Shown piece after piece: positions 23,408 to 32,390 of a stretch of 64,000 bases of DNA. The notes beneath the pieces were generated by a model. That model did no database searches. It worked only from the letters and a program-made list of their open reading frames with translations, and had not been told where the DNA came from. This DNA is from Streptomyces graminofaciens (GTDB lineage Bacteria > Actinomycetota > Actinomycetes > Streptomycetales > Streptomycetaceae). The stretch spans positions 1,240,001 to 1,304,000 of the forward strand of contig NZ_AP018448.1 in NCBI RefSeq assembly GCF_030294945.1, written 5' to 3'. Positions within the stretch are counted from its first letter, which is position 1; each line of letters begins with the position of its first letter. Both the position numbers and the translations under genes were made by a program.

Positions 23408-24244
23408 TCAGCCCTCGAGCCGCGCGAGCACCGCGCGGCGCCACGCCTCCGTCTCGGCGATCTGGTTGAACGTGAACAGGTGCAGGCCCGCCACACCCGC
23501 CGAAGGGGCGGTGAGCGCGTCCTCGGCGCGGGTCAGCAGCCTCTCCGGCGAATAGCCCCCAGGCGTCGCGAACCGCACGAACCACGAGGCGTGCTTCGTC
23601 AGGAAGCGCGTCGACTCCCCCACACCGATCTTCGTCGCCATGGCCAGCAGCTTCGCCCGCTGCACCGGCCCGGCCACCCCCAGGTGCACCGGCAGACCGA
23701 CGTCCCGGCGCCGTATCCGCGCGATCCACTCCCCGAGCACCCGCGGATCGAAGCACAGGTTGCTCACGATGTACGTGGCGTGCTCGCGCTTGTCCCACAT
23801 CGCCTGGATGGTGATGTCGTCATGGATGAGCGGATGACTCTCGGGGTAACCGGTGACGCCGACATGCGCGAAGGGCCTGCCCAACTCGCTGAGCCTGCGC
23901 AGCACCGGCAGCGCCCCGTCGTAGGTCCCGGCCGGCGGATCGGCGTCGCCCGCCGGGACGAAGACGTCGTCCACGCCCGACGCGCGGAGCCTGTCGACGA
24001 CGTCCTTCAGCTGTGCGTCGTCCCGCAGCAGCCGCGCCGGCACATGCGGGACGACGCGGTAGCCGTGCGCCGCGAGCCGGGCGGTGAGATCGAGGGTCGG
24101 CTCCAGGCCCTTGACCGGCGACGCCGTCACCGTGACGACGACGTCGCGCGGGACATGGGCGAGGACCTTGTCCTCGGTGGCCTTCGCGGGCAGCACCTCG
24201 TAGCGGACGCTCTCCAGCAGCGTCCTCAGCCCTGCGGCACCCAA
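23408..24244 (-). CDS. Methylenetetrahydrofolate reductase-like protein
   Basis: A 278-residue TIM-barrel protein resembling MetF: ATEDKVLAHVPRDVVVTVTASPVKGLEPTLDLTARL, FVPAGDADPPAG, FAHVGVTGYPESHP and AGVAGLHLFTFNQ near the end. True MetF reduces methylene-THF to methyl-THF with NADH/FAD. This copy is shorter and divergent, as in the MetF-like genes placed beside one-carbon demethylation genes, so a folate role is likely but the reaction is not certain. It starts with TTG, 3 bp after the choline dehydrogenase stop, with no clear ribosome site, which implies translational coupling. Confidence 0.78.
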   Translation of the reverse strand: MGAAGLRTLLESVRYEVLPAKATEDKVLAHVPRDVVVTVTASPVKGLEPTLDLTARLAAHGYRVVPHVPARLLRDDAQLKDVVDRLRASGVDDVFVPAGDADPPAGTYDGALPVLRRLSELGRPFAHVGVTGYPESHPLIHDDITIQAMWDKREHATYIVSNLCFDPRVLGEWIARIRRRDVGLPVHLGVAGPVQRAKLLAMATKIGVGESTRFLTKHASWFVRFATPGGYSPERLLTRAEDALTAPSAGVAGLHLFTFNQIAETEAWRRAVLARLEG

Positions 24245-24247
24245 CGT

Positions 24248-25924
24248 CTACCCGGCCTGCTGCTGGTCGTCGCGGTGGCGGTAGTACACGGCCTCGGAGG
24301 CTGGCAGCGGCTTCTTGCCGAGGATCAGGTCGGCGGCCTTCTCCGCGATCATCATCACCGGCGCGTAGATGTTGCCGTTGGTGACGTACGGCATCACCGA
24401 GGCGTCGACGACGCGCAGCCCCTCCACGCCGTGCACCCGCATGCTCTCCGGGTCGACGACAGCCATCTCGTCGGCGGAGGGGCCCATCTTGCAGGTGCAG
24501 GACGGGTGCAGAGCCGTCTCGCCCTCCTTGGCGACCCATTCGAGGATCTCCTCGTCCGTCTCCACCTTCGCCCCGGGCGAGACCTCACCGTCGTTGTAGG
24601 GGGCAAGGGCGGGCTGGTTGAGGAGCTTTCGCGCGACCCGGATCGCCTCGACCCACTCGCGGCGGTCCTGCTCGGTGGACAGGTAGTTGAAGCGCAGCGC
24701 CGGGTGTTCGCGCGGGTCCTTGCTCTTGATCTTCACCGAGCCGATGGCGTCGGAGTACATGGGGCCCACGTGCACCTGGTAGCCGTGGCCGCCGGCGGGC
24801 GAGGAGCCGTCGTAGCGGACGGCGATGGGCAGGAAGTGGAACATCAGGTTGGGGTAGTCCACGTCGTCGTTGCTGCGGGCGAAGCCGCCGGCCTCGAAGT
24901 GGTTGGTCGAGGCCGGGCCCTTGCGGAAGAGCCACTGGAGCCCGATGAAGGGGGCACGCCACTTGGCCATGTACGGCTGCATGGAGACGGGCTGCTTGCA
25001 GGCGTACTGGACGTAGACCTCCAGGTGGTCCTGCATGTTCTCGCCGACGCCCGGGAGATCGTGGACGACGTCGATGCCGAGGGCGCTCAGTTCCTCCGCG
25101 TTGCCGACGCCGGAGAGCTGGAGCAGTTGCGGGGAGTTGATCGCGCCGCCGCAGAGGATGACCTCCTTGGCGCGGACCTGCGTCAGGGCGCCCTTGCCGC
25201 GCTGGTACTCGACGCCGACGGCCTTCTTGCCCTCGAAGAGGACGCGGGTGACCAGGGCGCGGGTGGTGACGGTGAGGTTGGGACGCTTCCTGACGGGCTT
25301 GAGGTACGCCTTGGAGGCCGACAGGCGGCGACCGCGGGAGACATTGCGGTCGAACTTGGCGAAACCTTCCTGGCGATAGCCGTTGACGTCCTCGGTGGGC
25401 GCGTAGCCCGCCTCCTGGGTGGCCTTGAGGAAGGCACCGAAGAGCGGGTTGGTGGCCGGGCCGCGTTCGAGGACGAGGGGGCCGTCGTGGCCGCGGAACT
25501 CGTCGTCCGGGTCGGCCGCGAGACAGTTCTCCATCCGGCGGAAGTACGGCAGACAGTGCGCGTAGTCCCAGCTCTCCATGCCGGGGTCGGCCGCCCAGCG
25601 TTCGTAGTCCATGGGGTTGCCGCGCTGGAAGATCATGCCGTTGATGCTGCTGGAGCCGCCGAGCACCTTGCCGCGCGCGTGGTAGATGCGCCGGCCGCCC
25701 ATGTGGGGCTCGGGTTCGGACTCGTACTTCCAGTCGTAGAACCGGCTGCCGATGGGATAGGTCAGCGCGGCGGGCATGTGGATGAACACGTCCCAGGGGT
25801 AGTCGGGCCGGCCGGCCTCCAGCACCAGGACCCGGTTGGCCGGATCCGCGGAGAGCCTGTTCGCCAGTGCACTGCCGGCCGATCCGCCGCCGACGATGAC
25901 GAAGTCGTACTGCAAGGGAGCCAT
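24248..25924 (-). CDS. betA: Choline dehydrogenase (GMC oxidoreductase)
   Basis: A 558-residue GMC-family flavoprotein with BetA length. FAD motif [19 protein letters not shown] (residues 6-24); GMC signatures [14 protein letters not shown] and [19 protein letters not shown]; the C-terminal active-site region [10 protein letters not shown] and [19 protein letters not shown]. It oxidises choline to betaine aldehyde at the membrane or with an electron acceptor. The start is the ATG after GAGGG; a longer frame to 25990 crosses the operator. It is divergent from iclR; the MetF-like gene follows on the same transcript. Other GMC alcohol oxidases are possible, but context strongly favours choline. 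Confidence 0.92.
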   Translation of the reverse strand: MAPLQYDFVIVGGGSAGSALANRLSADPANRVLVLEAGRPDYPWDVFIHMPAALTYPIGSRFYDWKYESEPEPHMGGRRIYHARGKVLGGSSSINGMIFQRGNPMDYERWAADPGMESWDYAHCLPYFRRMENCLAADPDDEFRGHDGPLVLERGPATNPLFGAFLKATQEAGYAPTEDVNGYRQEGFAKFDRNVSRGRRLSASKAYLKPVRKRPNLTVTTRALVTRVLFEGKKAVGVEYQRGKGALTQVRAKEVILCGGAINSPQLLQLSGVGNAEELSALGIDVVHDLPGVGENMQDHLEVYVQYACKQPVSMQPYMAKWRAPFIGLQWLFRKGPASTNHFEAGGFARSNDDVDYPNLMFHFLPIAVRYDGSSPAGGHGYQVHVGPMYSDAIGSVKIKSKDPREHPALRFNYLSTEQDRREWVEAIRVARKLLNQPALAPYNDGEVSPGAKVETDEEILEWVAKEGETALHPSCTCKMGPSADEMAVVDPESMRVHGVEGLRVVDASVMPYVTNGNIYAPVMMIAEKAADLILGKKPLPASEAVYYRHRDDQQQAG

Positions 25925-25974
25925 GGTGCCCTCGTCTCGCTCGCGCCATAGATACGCGAGGCATGCTAGTACTG

Positions 25975-26010
25975 GTAGCGCTATACGCACCAGGTTGCGA
26001 GCAACGCAAC
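25975..26010. promoter_or_regulatory. Paired 17-bp operator before choline dehydrogenase
   Basis: GTAGC-GCTATAC-GCACC (25975-25991) and, 2 bp on, GTTGC-GAGCAAC-GCAAC (25994-26010); the second has perfect arms. It lies 51-86 bp upstream of the betA ATG in the betA-iclR divergent region. Confidence 0.78.
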
Positions 26011-26039
26011 TTATAAGACCTTGGTTTCTACCCTGTTAC

Positions 26040-26070
26040 TTGCAATCGCGTTGTTTACTCCGCGTATAGT
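26040..26070 (+). promoter_or_regulatory. Candidate iclR promoter giving a leaderless transcript
   Basis: TATAGT (26065-26070) is a good -10 hexamer, placed so that transcription would begin at or next to the GTG at 26077. TTGCAA (26040-26045) is a possible -35 with a long 19-bp spacer. No ribosome site precedes the GTG, which fits a leaderless mRNA. Confidence 0.45.
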
Positions 26071-26085
26071 TTCGCTGTGAGCAAC
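26050..26085. promoter_or_regulatory. Paired 17-bp operator over the iclR start
   Basis: GTTGT-TTACTCC-GCGTA (26050-26066) is the weaker site; 2 bp on, GTTTC-GCTGTGA-GCAAC (26069-26085) covers the -10 end and the GTG start. Same 19-bp phase as the other pairs. The position suggests negative autoregulation. Confidence 0.6.
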
Positions 26086-26874
26086 CACAGCCAAGACACC
26101 GAAGCGACAAATTCACAGGCCGGCGGAGTGCAGTCGGTCGACCGCGCCATCAGCGTCCTGGAGATTCTGGCCCAGCGCGGCGAGGCGGGCGTCAGTGAAG
26201 TGGCCGCCGAGATCGATGTTCACAAGTCCACCGCGTTCCGTCTACTCGGTGCCCTGGAGTCACGCGGCCTGGTGGAACAGGCCGGCGAGCGCGGCAAGTA
26301 CCGCCTCGGCTTCGGCATCGTCCGGCTGGCCGGCGCGGTCACGGGCCGGCTCGACATCACCCAGCAGGGCCGCCCGATCTGCGAGCGTCTCGCCGAGGAG
26401 ATCGGCGAGACGGTCAACATCGCGGTGATGCAGGAGCAGTACGCGATCAACCTGTACCAGGTGCGCGGCCCCGCGGCCGTCGCCGCGCACAACTGGGTCG
26501 GCGAACTGACCCCGCTGCACGCGACGTCCAGCGGCAAGATCCTGCTGGCGCACCTGCCCGCCAGGCAGCGCACCGCGCTGCTGGCCGAGGCCGGCCTGAA
26601 GAAGGTCACCCCGCACACCATCACCGCGAAGGCGAAACTCGAGAAGAACCTCGCCGAGGCGCGGGAGCGCGGGTACGCCTGGACGCTGGAGGAGTTGGAG
26701 ATCGGGCTCCACGCCCTGGCCGCGCCGATCCGCGACAAGGACGGAGAGGTCATCGCGGCGGTCACCGCTTCCGGGCCCTCGTACCGGTTCACCGAGGAGC
26801 GGATGCACGAGCTGGCCCCCGCGCTGGTCAAGGGCGCGGAGGAGATCAGCCAGCGGATGGGTTACCTGGGCTGA
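26077..26874 (+). CDS. IclR-family transcriptional regulator of the betaine island
   Basis: A 265-residue regulator. The N-terminal winged helix-turn-helix spans roughly residues 17-75 (VQSVDRAISVLEILAQRGE, VSEVAAEIDVHKSTAFRLLGALESRGLVEQ given in parts), followed by the IclR effector domain (ETVNIAVMQEQYAINLYQVRG, LHATSSGKILLAHL, GYAWTLEELEIGLHALAAPI, AAVTASGPSYRF). IclR proteins usually act as tetramers of dimers on paired sites. It lies in the centre of the catabolic genes with a copy of their shared paired operator over its own start, so it is the obvious candidate regulator. The effector may be choline, betaine or a demethylation product (inference). Confidence 0.93.
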   Translation: MSNHSQDTEATNSQAGGVQSVDRAISVLEILAQRGEAGVSEVAAEIDVHKSTAFRLLGALESRGLVEQAGERGKYRLGFGIVRLAGAVTGRLDITQQGRPICERLAEEIGETVNIAVMQEQYAINLYQVRGPAAVAAHNWVGELTPLHATSSGKILLAHLPARQRTALLAEAGLKKVTPHTITAKAKLEKNLAEARERGYAWTLEELEIGLHALAAPIRDKDGEVIAAVTASGPSYRFTEERMHELAPALVKGAEEISQRMGYLG

Positions 26875-26884
26875 GCGCCCACGG

Positions 26885-28015
26885 CTAACCCTGGTGGGCG
26901 CCCAGGCGCTCGTTCACCCAGTCGTGGAAGGCGCCGATGTGGTGCTCGCTGGGCACGAGGACGCCGCCCTTGGCGTACATCCGGGAACTCATCCCGGGCT
27001 GCGTGCGCTCGCAGGCGTCGAAGTCCTGCCGGTTGACCCGGTCGAAGAGCTCCACGGACCGGCTGACGTCCTTGCCGCTGTCGACGACGTGCGGGAGGTA
27101 GAGCCAGTCGCACTCGACGATCGTGCGGTCGGCGGCCACCGGGTACATACGGTGGAAGATCACATGGTCGGGGACGAGGTTGATGAAGACCTGCGGCTTG
27201 ATGGTGATCGCGTAGTAGCGGCGGTCCTGTTCCTCGGCGACGCCTGGAATGCGGTCCAGGCCCTCGCTGCCGTCGACGGTGAAGCCCTGGATCTCCTCGC
27301 CGAACTCGGCGCCGTGGCCGACGTAGTACTGGGCGGCGTAGCCGTCGGCGAACTCCGGGAGCACCTCGGTGAGTTCGGGGTGGATCGTGGCGCAGTGGTA
27401 GCACTCCATGAAGTTCTCGATGATGAGCTTCCAGTTGGCCTGTACGTCGTAGACGATCCGCTTGCCGACGGAGAGGTTGTCGATGTCGTAGCGCTCGATG
27501 GACTCGACGTCGCCGAGGCGCTCGACGACCGCACCGATCACGTCCTCCTCGAAGGACGGCGGGTTCTCCGCCAGACAGACCCAGACATAACCGAGCCATT
27601 CGCGCACGGCCACGCTCGCCAGGCCGTACTCGGTGCGGCCGACGTCGGGCATCTTGGTGAGGTTGGGCGCCGCGACGAGCTTGCCGTTCAGGTCGTAGGT
27701 CCAGGCGTGGTACGGGCACTGGAAGGCCCGCTTGACCTCGCCGGTCTCCTCCGTGCAGAGCTTGGCGCCGCGGTGCCGGCAGACGTTGAAGTAGGCGCGG
27801 ATCGAGTTGTCCCGGGCGCGGGTCACGAGGATGCTCTCGCGGCCCACGTCGACGGTGCGGAAGGCGCCGGGCTTCGCCAGTTCGGAGGCGCGCGCGACGC
27901 AGAACCACATGGTCTCGAATATGCGCTCCTGCTCCTGGGCGAAAATGCCCGGATCCGTGTAGGAGGAGCCGGGGAGGGTGGCGATCAGGCTGTCCGGCAG
28001 GCTGGTCGAGGTCAC
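26885..28015 (-). CDS. Rieske-type oxygenase alpha subunit, probable glycine betaine monooxygenase
   Basis: A 376-residue aromatic-ring-hydroxylating-type oxygenase. The Rieske cluster ligands are Cys79/His81 (NVCRHRGAKLC) and Cys100/His103 (QCPYHAWTYDLNG). The mononuclear iron site is in NFMECYHCATIHPEL. Closest by eye to the GbcA/stachydrine-demethylase group, which hydroxylates an N-methyl group so that formaldehyde leaves. Context (BetA, BetB upstream in the pathway, dimethylglycine oxidase downstream) makes betaine to dimethylglycine the expected step. The GTG start follows GAGGAG; the frame extends to another GTG at 28054 without a ribosome site. It converges on iclR with only 10 bp between stops. 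Confidence 0.9.
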   Translation of the reverse strand: MTSTSLPDSLIATLPGSSYTDPGIFAQEQERIFETMWFCVARASELAKPGAFRTVDVGRESILVTRARDNSIRAYFNVCRHRGAKLCTEETGEVKRAFQCPYHAWTYDLNGKLVAAPNLTKMPDVGRTEYGLASVAVREWLGYVWVCLAENPPSFEEDVIGAVVERLGDVESIERYDIDNLSVGKRIVYDVQANWKLIIENFMECYHCATIHPELTEVLPEFADGYAAQYYVGHGAEFGEEIQGFTVDGSEGLDRIPGVAEEQDRRYYAITIKPQVFINLVPDHVIFHRMYPVAADRTIVECDWLYLPHVVDSGKDVSRSVELFDRVNRQDFDACERTQPGMSSRMYAKGGVLVPSEHHIGAFHDWVNERLGAHQG

Positions 28016-28081
28016 GGTGCACTCCTCGGGAAACGTCGTGGATCGGACTGTCACACGCCGGGAAGAGCGACTCCGGACGGT

Positions 28082-28117
28082 GTTGTGTATAGAGCAACGC
28101 TACGCGCCATATGAAAC
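28082..28117. promoter_or_regulatory. Paired 17-bp operator before the Rieske oxygenase
   Basis: GTTGT-GTATAGA-GCAAC (28082-28098) and, 2 bp on, TACGC-GCCATAT-GAAAC (28101-28117). On the coding (minus) strand the first site reads GTTGC-TCTATAC-ACAAC, so a possible -10, TATACA, lies inside the operator: a layout expected for repression. Confidence 0.72.
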
Positions 28118-28145
28118 CGCAGCATGGGATGTCGTGCGACCGCTG

Positions 28146-29309
28146 TCAAGAGGTGGCCGCGGCGAGCTGCTTGCGCCAGCGGGTGAACAGCCGCGGCTGG
28201 TTCATCCCGAGCACGGCGACCGGCTCACCGGCGCGCCGGTAGACGGCCAGGACGTTGCGGTCGTCCGCGGCGCCCTCCTCGATGGTGACGCTGTCGGCGC
28301 CGACCGAATGCCCGGCGAACTGGATCTTCACGCCGTACTGGTCCGACCAGAAGTACGGCGGCCGGGGCACGCCCGACTCCACCGCGCCCCCGGCCAGCAG
28401 CGTGGCGACGGCCACTGCGGGGCGCTCCAGCGCACCGGTCCAGTGTTCGACTCTGCGGTGGGCGCCCGCGCGGGGGTCGTACCAGTTGGCGCAGTCACCG
28501 ACCGCGACCACGCCGGCCAGGCTGCTGCGACCGTCGGCGCCGCACTTCACGCCGTTGTCGAGCGTGACGCCGGACCCTTCCAGCCACTCGACGCACGGGC
28601 GCGCGCCCACACCGACGACGACGATGTCGGCGGGGATCGTGCGACCGTCCTCCAGCAGGACGGCGTCGACCCGGCTCTCCCCGCTCAGCCCCTTGACGCC
28701 CACACCGCACAGCAGCCGTACACCGTGGTCGGTGTGGAGGCCGGAGACAATGGTGCCCATGTCGGCGCCGAGCGGGCCGGCGAGCGGGGTCGGGGCCGCC
28801 TCGATCACCGTCACGTCGAGGCCGAGGGCGTACGCCGTGGAGGCGACCTCGGCTCCGATGAATCCGCCGCCGATCACGACGAGCCGTCCGCCTCGGGCGA
28901 GTTCGTCCCGCAGGGCGAGCGCGTCGTCCAGGGTGCGCAGGACGTGCACTCCGGCCAGCCCGTCGGAACCGGGCAACCGCCGTGCGGCCGCGCCGGTCGC
29001 GATGACGAAGCCGTCGGCCCGGATCTCCCTGCCGTCGGCGAGCCGGACGGCACGCTCCCTGGCGTCCAGTCCGGTGGCGCGGGTGCCGAGCAGCCACTCC
29101 GCCCGCAGATCCTCGCCGTCCGTCTCCAGCACGAGGTCGGCCTCGCCGACCTCACCGGCCAGGAACTCCTTGGACAGCGGGGGCCGGTCGTAGGGACGGT
29201 GGGGCTCGTCACCGATGACGACCAGCCGCCCGTCGTAGCCCTGCTTCCGCAGCGAGCGCGCCGCCGACAGTCCGGCCAGCGAGGCGCCGACCACGGCCAC
29301 CGTCCTCAC
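28146..29309 (-). CDS. FAD-dependent ferredoxin reductase
   Basis: A 387-residue pyridine-nucleotide-disulfide-type reductase of the rubredoxin/ferredoxin reductase class. It has an N-terminal FAD site (TVAVVGASLAGLSAARSLRKQG), PYDRPPLSKEFL, a second nucleotide-binding site (LVVIGGGFIGAEVASTAYALG) and a conserved GVVAVGDCANW FAD contact. It should pass electrons from NAD(P)H to the Rieske ferredoxin encoded just before it. The GTG start overlaps the ferredoxin stop (GTGA). A longer upstream frame only shadows the ferredoxin gene. Confidence 0.92.
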   Translation of the reverse strand: MRTVAVVGASLAGLSAARSLRKQGYDGRLVVIGDEPHRPYDRPPLSKEFLAGEVGEADLVLETDGEDLRAEWLLGTRATGLDARERAVRLADGREIRADGFVIATGAAARRLPGSDGLAGVHVLRTLDDALALRDELARGGRLVVIGGGFIGAEVASTAYALGLDVTVIEAAPTPLAGPLGADMGTIVSGLHTDHGVRLLCGVGVKGLSGESRVDAVLLEDGRTIPADIVVVGVGARPCVEWLEGSGVTLDNGVKCGADGRSSLAGVVAVGDCANWYDPRAGAHRRVEHWTGALERPAVAVATLLAGGAVESGVPRPPYFWSDQYGVKIQFAGHSVGADSVTIEEGAADDRNVLAVYRRAGEPVAVLGMNQPRLFTRWRKQLAAATS

Positions 29310-29668
29310 GCGGGACCCCCGGCGAGCCGGGCTGACACGCAGGGCGGCAGGTTGGGGGCCTCCGTGGACACCTTGACGTAGATCATGCCGTCCTCGACGA
29401 CGACCTCGTGGGTGCGGACGGGGAGCTTGGCCGGCGGGGCGTCGACCGCTCCGGTCCTCAGGTCGAACTTCGAAGCATGCAGCGGGCATTCCACCTCGCA
29501 GCCCTCCAGCCAGCCGTCGGCGAGCGAGGCGTCCTGGTGGGTGCAGGTGTCGTCGATGGCGAACACCTCGCCGTCGTCGGTGTGGAACACCGAGACCGGC
29601 GGTTCGACATCGAGCCGGATGGCCTCGCCTCGCGGGAGATCCGCGAGACGGCACGCGGGAATCATCAT
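29306..29668 (-). CDS. Rieske [2Fe-2S] ferredoxin
   Basis: A 120-residue Rieske ferredoxin with both ligand pairs: CTHQ (in DDTCTHQDASLADGW) and CPLH (in EVECPLHASKFDLRTG). No signal peptide. It is the electron carrier between the reductase and a terminal Rieske oxygenase, presumably the one at 26885. The start region has two ATG codons in a row; the paired operator lies immediately upstream (29677-29712). Confidence 0.93.
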   Translation of the reverse strand: MMIPACRLADLPRGEAIRLDVEPPVSVFHTDDGEVFAIDDTCTHQDASLADGWLEGCEVECPLHASKFDLRTGAVDAPPAKLPVRTHEVVVEDGMIYVKVSTEAPNLPPCVSARLAGGPA

Positions 29669-29676
29669 GACACCTC

Positions 29677-29712
29677 GGTGCGTATAGCGAAACGGATTGC
29701 GGTAAGCGCAAC
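29677..29712. promoter_or_regulatory. Paired 17-bp operator before the Rieske ferredoxin
   Basis: GGTGC-GTATAGC-GAAAC (29677-29693) and, 2 bp on, ATTGC-GGTAAGC-GCAAC (29696-29712). It begins 9 bp from the ferredoxin start codon. Confidence 0.75.
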
Positions 29713-29858
29713 ATCAGTCTGAGGTCGCCCCGAACCCTTGTCAAGGCATCCAGAGAGCATGGAACCGGACCTCCAAGGGTTTCTTTTGACGCAACAGAGT
29801 GCGCAGTAAACAACAGCGAGGGGCGTCAGGAGCCCGCCGCCGTGGGCACATGAAGGCA

Positions 29859-29895
29859 GCCCGCCTCCCCGGCGCGCAAGGCCGGGGAGGCGGGC
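29859..29895 (-). terminator. Hairpin after the MBL hydrolase gene
   Basis: GCCCGCCTCCCCGGC (29859-29873) pairs perfectly with GCCGGGGAGGCGGGC (29881-29895) over a 7-nt loop, 27 bp downstream of the MBL-fold gene's stop. Confidence 0.85.
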
Positions 29896-29922
29896 GGGTT
29901 CCTGCTGGTGGGCGGCAGGCGA

Positions 29923-30558
29923 TCAGAAGCCTCGGTCGATCCACTCCTGGAGGTGCGGGGCCTCCGCGGCTACGGTGGTCCGCTCCCCGTGTCCGGTGTG
30001 CACGACGGTGTCGCCGGGCAGGGTCAGCAGCCGGTCCCGGATCGAGTCGACGATGGTCGGGAAGTCACTGTACGACCGTCCCGTGGCCCCCGGCCCGCCC
30101 GCGAAGAGCGTGTCACCGCTGAAGAGGGCTGTCAGGGCCGGCGCGTACAGACAGACCGCACCGGGAGCATGGCCGGGGGTGTGCAGCACGGTCAGCTCGA
30201 CGCCCGCGACCGTGAGGACCTGGCCGTCGGCGAGTTCGCCGTCGGGGGTCCGGTCGGGGTGGGTCTGTTTCCACAGCGGCAGATCGTCGGGGTGCAACAG
30301 GATCGGGGCGCCGGTGCGCCCGGCGAGGGCGGGCGCGGCGTCGATGTGGTCGTTGTGGGCGTGAGTGCACACGATGGCCCGCAGGGCGCGTCCACCGAGG
30401 GCTTCGGCGATCGCCTCGGCGTCGTGGGCGGCGTCGATGACGACGGCCTCGGTGTCGTCGCCGATGATCCACACGTTGTTGTCGACGTCCCAGGTGCCGC
30501 CGTCGAGCGAGAAGGTTCCCGAGGTGACGAGATGCTCGATGCGGGCGCCCGGCATCAC
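29923..30558 (-). CDS. MBL-fold metallo-hydrolase, likely formaldehyde-pathway thioester hydrolase
   Basis: A 211-residue metallo-beta-lactamase-fold hydrolase. Zinc ligands are visible: THAHNDHID (HxHxDH type), [10 protein letters not shown], and SGDTLF. This resembles glyoxalase-II-type thioesterases. Beside a mycothiol-dependent formaldehyde dehydrogenase it probably hydrolyses S-formylmycothiol to formate and mycothiol (known neighbourhood, activity inferred). Starts GTG at 30558 or ATG at 30555, overlapping the dehydrogenase stop; there is no ribosome site, so translation is coupled. Confidence 0.88.
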   Translation of the reverse strand: MMPGARIEHLVTSGTFSLDGGTWDVDNNVWIIGDDTEAVVIDAAHDAEAIAEALGGRALRAIVCTHAHNDHIDAAPALAGRTGAPILLHPDDLPLWKQTHPDRTPDGELADGQVLTVAGVELTVLHTPGHAPGAVCLYAPALTALFSGDTLFAGGPGATGRSYSDFPTIVDSIRDRLLTLPGDTVVHTGHGERTTVAAEAPHLQEWIDRGF

Positions 30559-31640
30559 AGCACCACCACCGAGCGCAGGACATCGCCGCCGTGCATCCGC
30601 TCGAAGGCCTTCTCGACCTCGTCCAGCGCGATCGTCTCCGTGACGAAGGCGTCCAGGTCGAGGCGGCCCTGGAGATAGAGGTCGACGAGCATCGGGAAGT
30701 CACGGGAGGGCAGGCAGTCGCCGTACCAGGACGACTTCAGCGCGCCGCCCCGTCCGAACACGTCGAGCAGCGGCAGCTCGAGCTTCATCTCCGGGGTCGG
30801 CACCCCGACCAGGACGACCGTGCCGGCGAGGTCGCGGGCGTAGAAGGCCTGCTTGTACGTCTCCGGGCGGCCCACCGCCTCGATGACCACGTCGGCGCCG
30901 AAGCCGCCGGTCAGCTCGCGGATCGCCTCGACGGCGTCGGTGTCGCGCGAGTTGACGGTGTGGGTCGCGCCCAGCTTCCGGGCGGTCTCCAGTTTGCGGT
31001 CGTCGATGTCCACGGCGATGATCTTCGCCGCGCCCGCCAGGTTCGACCCGACGACGGCCGCGTCCCCGACGCCGCCGCAGCCGATGACGGCCACGGTGTC
31101 GCCGCGTCCGACGTTTCCGGTGTTGATGGCGGCGCCGATGCCGGCCATCACACCGCAGCCCAGCAGACCGACGGCGGCCGCCGAGGCGGCCCGGTCGACC
31201 TTGGTGCACTGCCCGGCCGCGACCAGCGTCTTCTCCGCGAAGGCCCCGATGCCCAGCGCGGGGGAGAGTTCGGTGCCGTCGAGGAGGGTCATCTTCTGCT
31301 TGGCGTTGTGCGTGTTGAAGCAGTACCAGGGGCGGCCGCGCTGACAGGCCCGGCACTGGCCGCAGACGGCTCGCCAGTTGAGGATGACGAAGTCACCGGG
31401 CGCGACGTCGGTCACGCCCTCCCCCACCGACTCCACGACACCCGCGGCCTCGTGGCCGAGGAGGAAGGGGAAGTCGTCGTTGATGCCGCCCTCGCGGTAG
31501 TGCAGATCGGTGTGACAGACCCCGCAGGCCTCGATCTTCACCAGCGCCTCACCCGGACCGGGGTCGGGCACGATGATCGTTTCCAGGCTGACGGGGGCGC
31601 CCTTCCCCCGCGCGACGACAGCACGGACCTGGTGAGTCAT
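30555..31640 (-). CDS. mscR: S-(hydroxymethyl)mycothiol dehydrogenase
   Basis: A 361-residue zinc-containing medium-chain dehydrogenase matching mycothiol-dependent formaldehyde dehydrogenase. Catalytic-zinc ligands are in [15 protein letters not shown], with [14 protein letters not shown]; structural zinc is in [15 protein letters not shown]; the nucleotide site is [14 protein letters not shown]. It oxidises the adduct of formaldehyde with mycothiol to S-formylmycothiol. In this island it removes formaldehyde from the Rieske demethylation. The ATG follows GAGGAG by 5 nt; a GTG 6 bp earlier is too close to that site. Confidence 0.93.
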   Translation of the reverse strand: MTHQVRAVVARGKGAPVSLETIIVPDPGPGEALVKIEACGVCHTDLHYREGGINDDFPFLLGHEAAGVVESVGEGVTDVAPGDFVILNWRAVCGQCRACQRGRPWYCFNTHNAKQKMTLLDGTELSPALGIGAFAEKTLVAAGQCTKVDRAASAAAVGLLGCGVMAGIGAAINTGNVGRGDTVAVIGCGGVGDAAVVGSNLAGAAKIIAVDIDDRKLETARKLGATHTVNSRDTDAVEAIRELTGGFGADVVIEAVGRPETYKQAFYARDLAGTVVLVGVPTPEMKLELPLLDVFGRGGALKSSWYGDCLPSRDFPMLVDLYLQGRLDLDAFVTETIALDEVEKAFERMHGGDVLRSVVVL

Positions 31641-31675
31641 GGCCACTCCTCAGCTGGTGCGAGACCTGAATCCAA

Positions 31676-31711
31676 GTTGCTCATTACGGCACACTCATCG
31701 TGTACCGCAAC
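31676..31711. promoter_or_regulatory. Paired 17-bp operator before the formaldehyde dehydrogenase
   Basis: GTTGC-TCATTAC-GGCAC (31676-31692) and, 2 bp on, TCATC-GTGTACC-GCAAC (31695-31711). The two outer arms are perfect and the two inner arms are degenerate. It lies 36-71 bp upstream of the ATG. Confidence 0.65.
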
Positions 31712-31993
31712 ACAGCATGGGGGAGGGTCGACCGAGGGTCAAGGATTGGACGTGCGTGGGGTTGGGGACCTGCCGGTGCGGTGGCGGCCAGGGGCCGGTG
31801 TCGGGTCCGGGTCGGGGTCCGGGGTCGGTGATGCGGCTACTCGGCGGGGTGCGGCGAGGGAGCGCGGGAGGGAGCCCGTGGCACTCCGGGGGCGGGGGCC
31901 TGCCCCTGTATCAGGGCGCGGCGTGATCAACCGCATCGGCGACGGTGCCGCCGCGCCGGGATCGACCAAGGACAGGGCTGCGAGCCGTACCCC

Positions 31994-32055
31994 TGTATGT
32001 ACAAGTCGACGGGCGCAGCCCCGTTGTATGCACAAGTCGCCGGGCGCAGCCCCGT
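31994..32055. repeat. Two 31-bp direct repeats in the 31712-32060 gap
   Basis: Units 31994-32024 and 32025-32055 differ at two positions; each contains ACAAGTCG and GGGCGCAGCCCCGT. The rest of the 31712-32060 interval is GC-rich with GGGTCCGGGTC-like runs and no gene that I can support. Confidence 0.6.
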
Positions 32056-32060
32056 GGTCG

Positions 32061-32390
32061 TCAGTCGGTGAGCACGGGGCTGCGGTGGATCCACTCGGTG
32101 CCGTGGGCCGCCTTGTGCATGAAGGCGGCGACATCCGCCCTGCTGATCGTCGGATTGCCCTTCATCGGCAGCCGGTCAGCCGCGCCGAACGTGCCCTTGG
32201 CCGAGTCGTTGGTCAACCTCGTCGGGAGGACACGGTCCAGTCCAGCCCGCTGGAGCGGATGCGCTCGTCCGCGATCGCCTTGTCCGCGTAGACCGACCGC
32301 AGCAGCGAGCGGTAGATCAGTTTTTGGGCGGTGCTCGACCAGTCGAGCGTGTGGCCGACCCCGGACGACGACAGCCACGGCCCGACGGCC
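32061..32390 (-). pseudogene. C-terminal half of an NAD(P)H-binding (NmrA/SDR-type) protein, frameshifted
   Basis: Frame 1 reads KLIYRSLLRSVYADKAIADE and RIRSSGLDWTV; frame 2 continues as LPTRLTNDSAKGTFGAADRL, then ISRADVAAFMHKAAHGTEWI, to the stop at 32061. Adding one G near 32230-32233 restores WTVVLPTRLTN, so a one-base deletion separates the frames. The N-terminal Rossmann half with GATG motif is absent. These are recognisable C-terminal features of NAD(P)H-binding atypical SDRs. Confidence 0.65.

Noticed and set aside
23480..25951. 823-codon open frame on the + strand
   Set aside because: Antisense shadow of the MetF-like and betA genes; no recognisable motif.
29738..29830. Ninth operator pair near ACGCAACAGAGTGCGCAG
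   Set aside because: Arms do not match GTTGC-N7-GCAAC in the required 19-bp phase, and no gene starts beside it.
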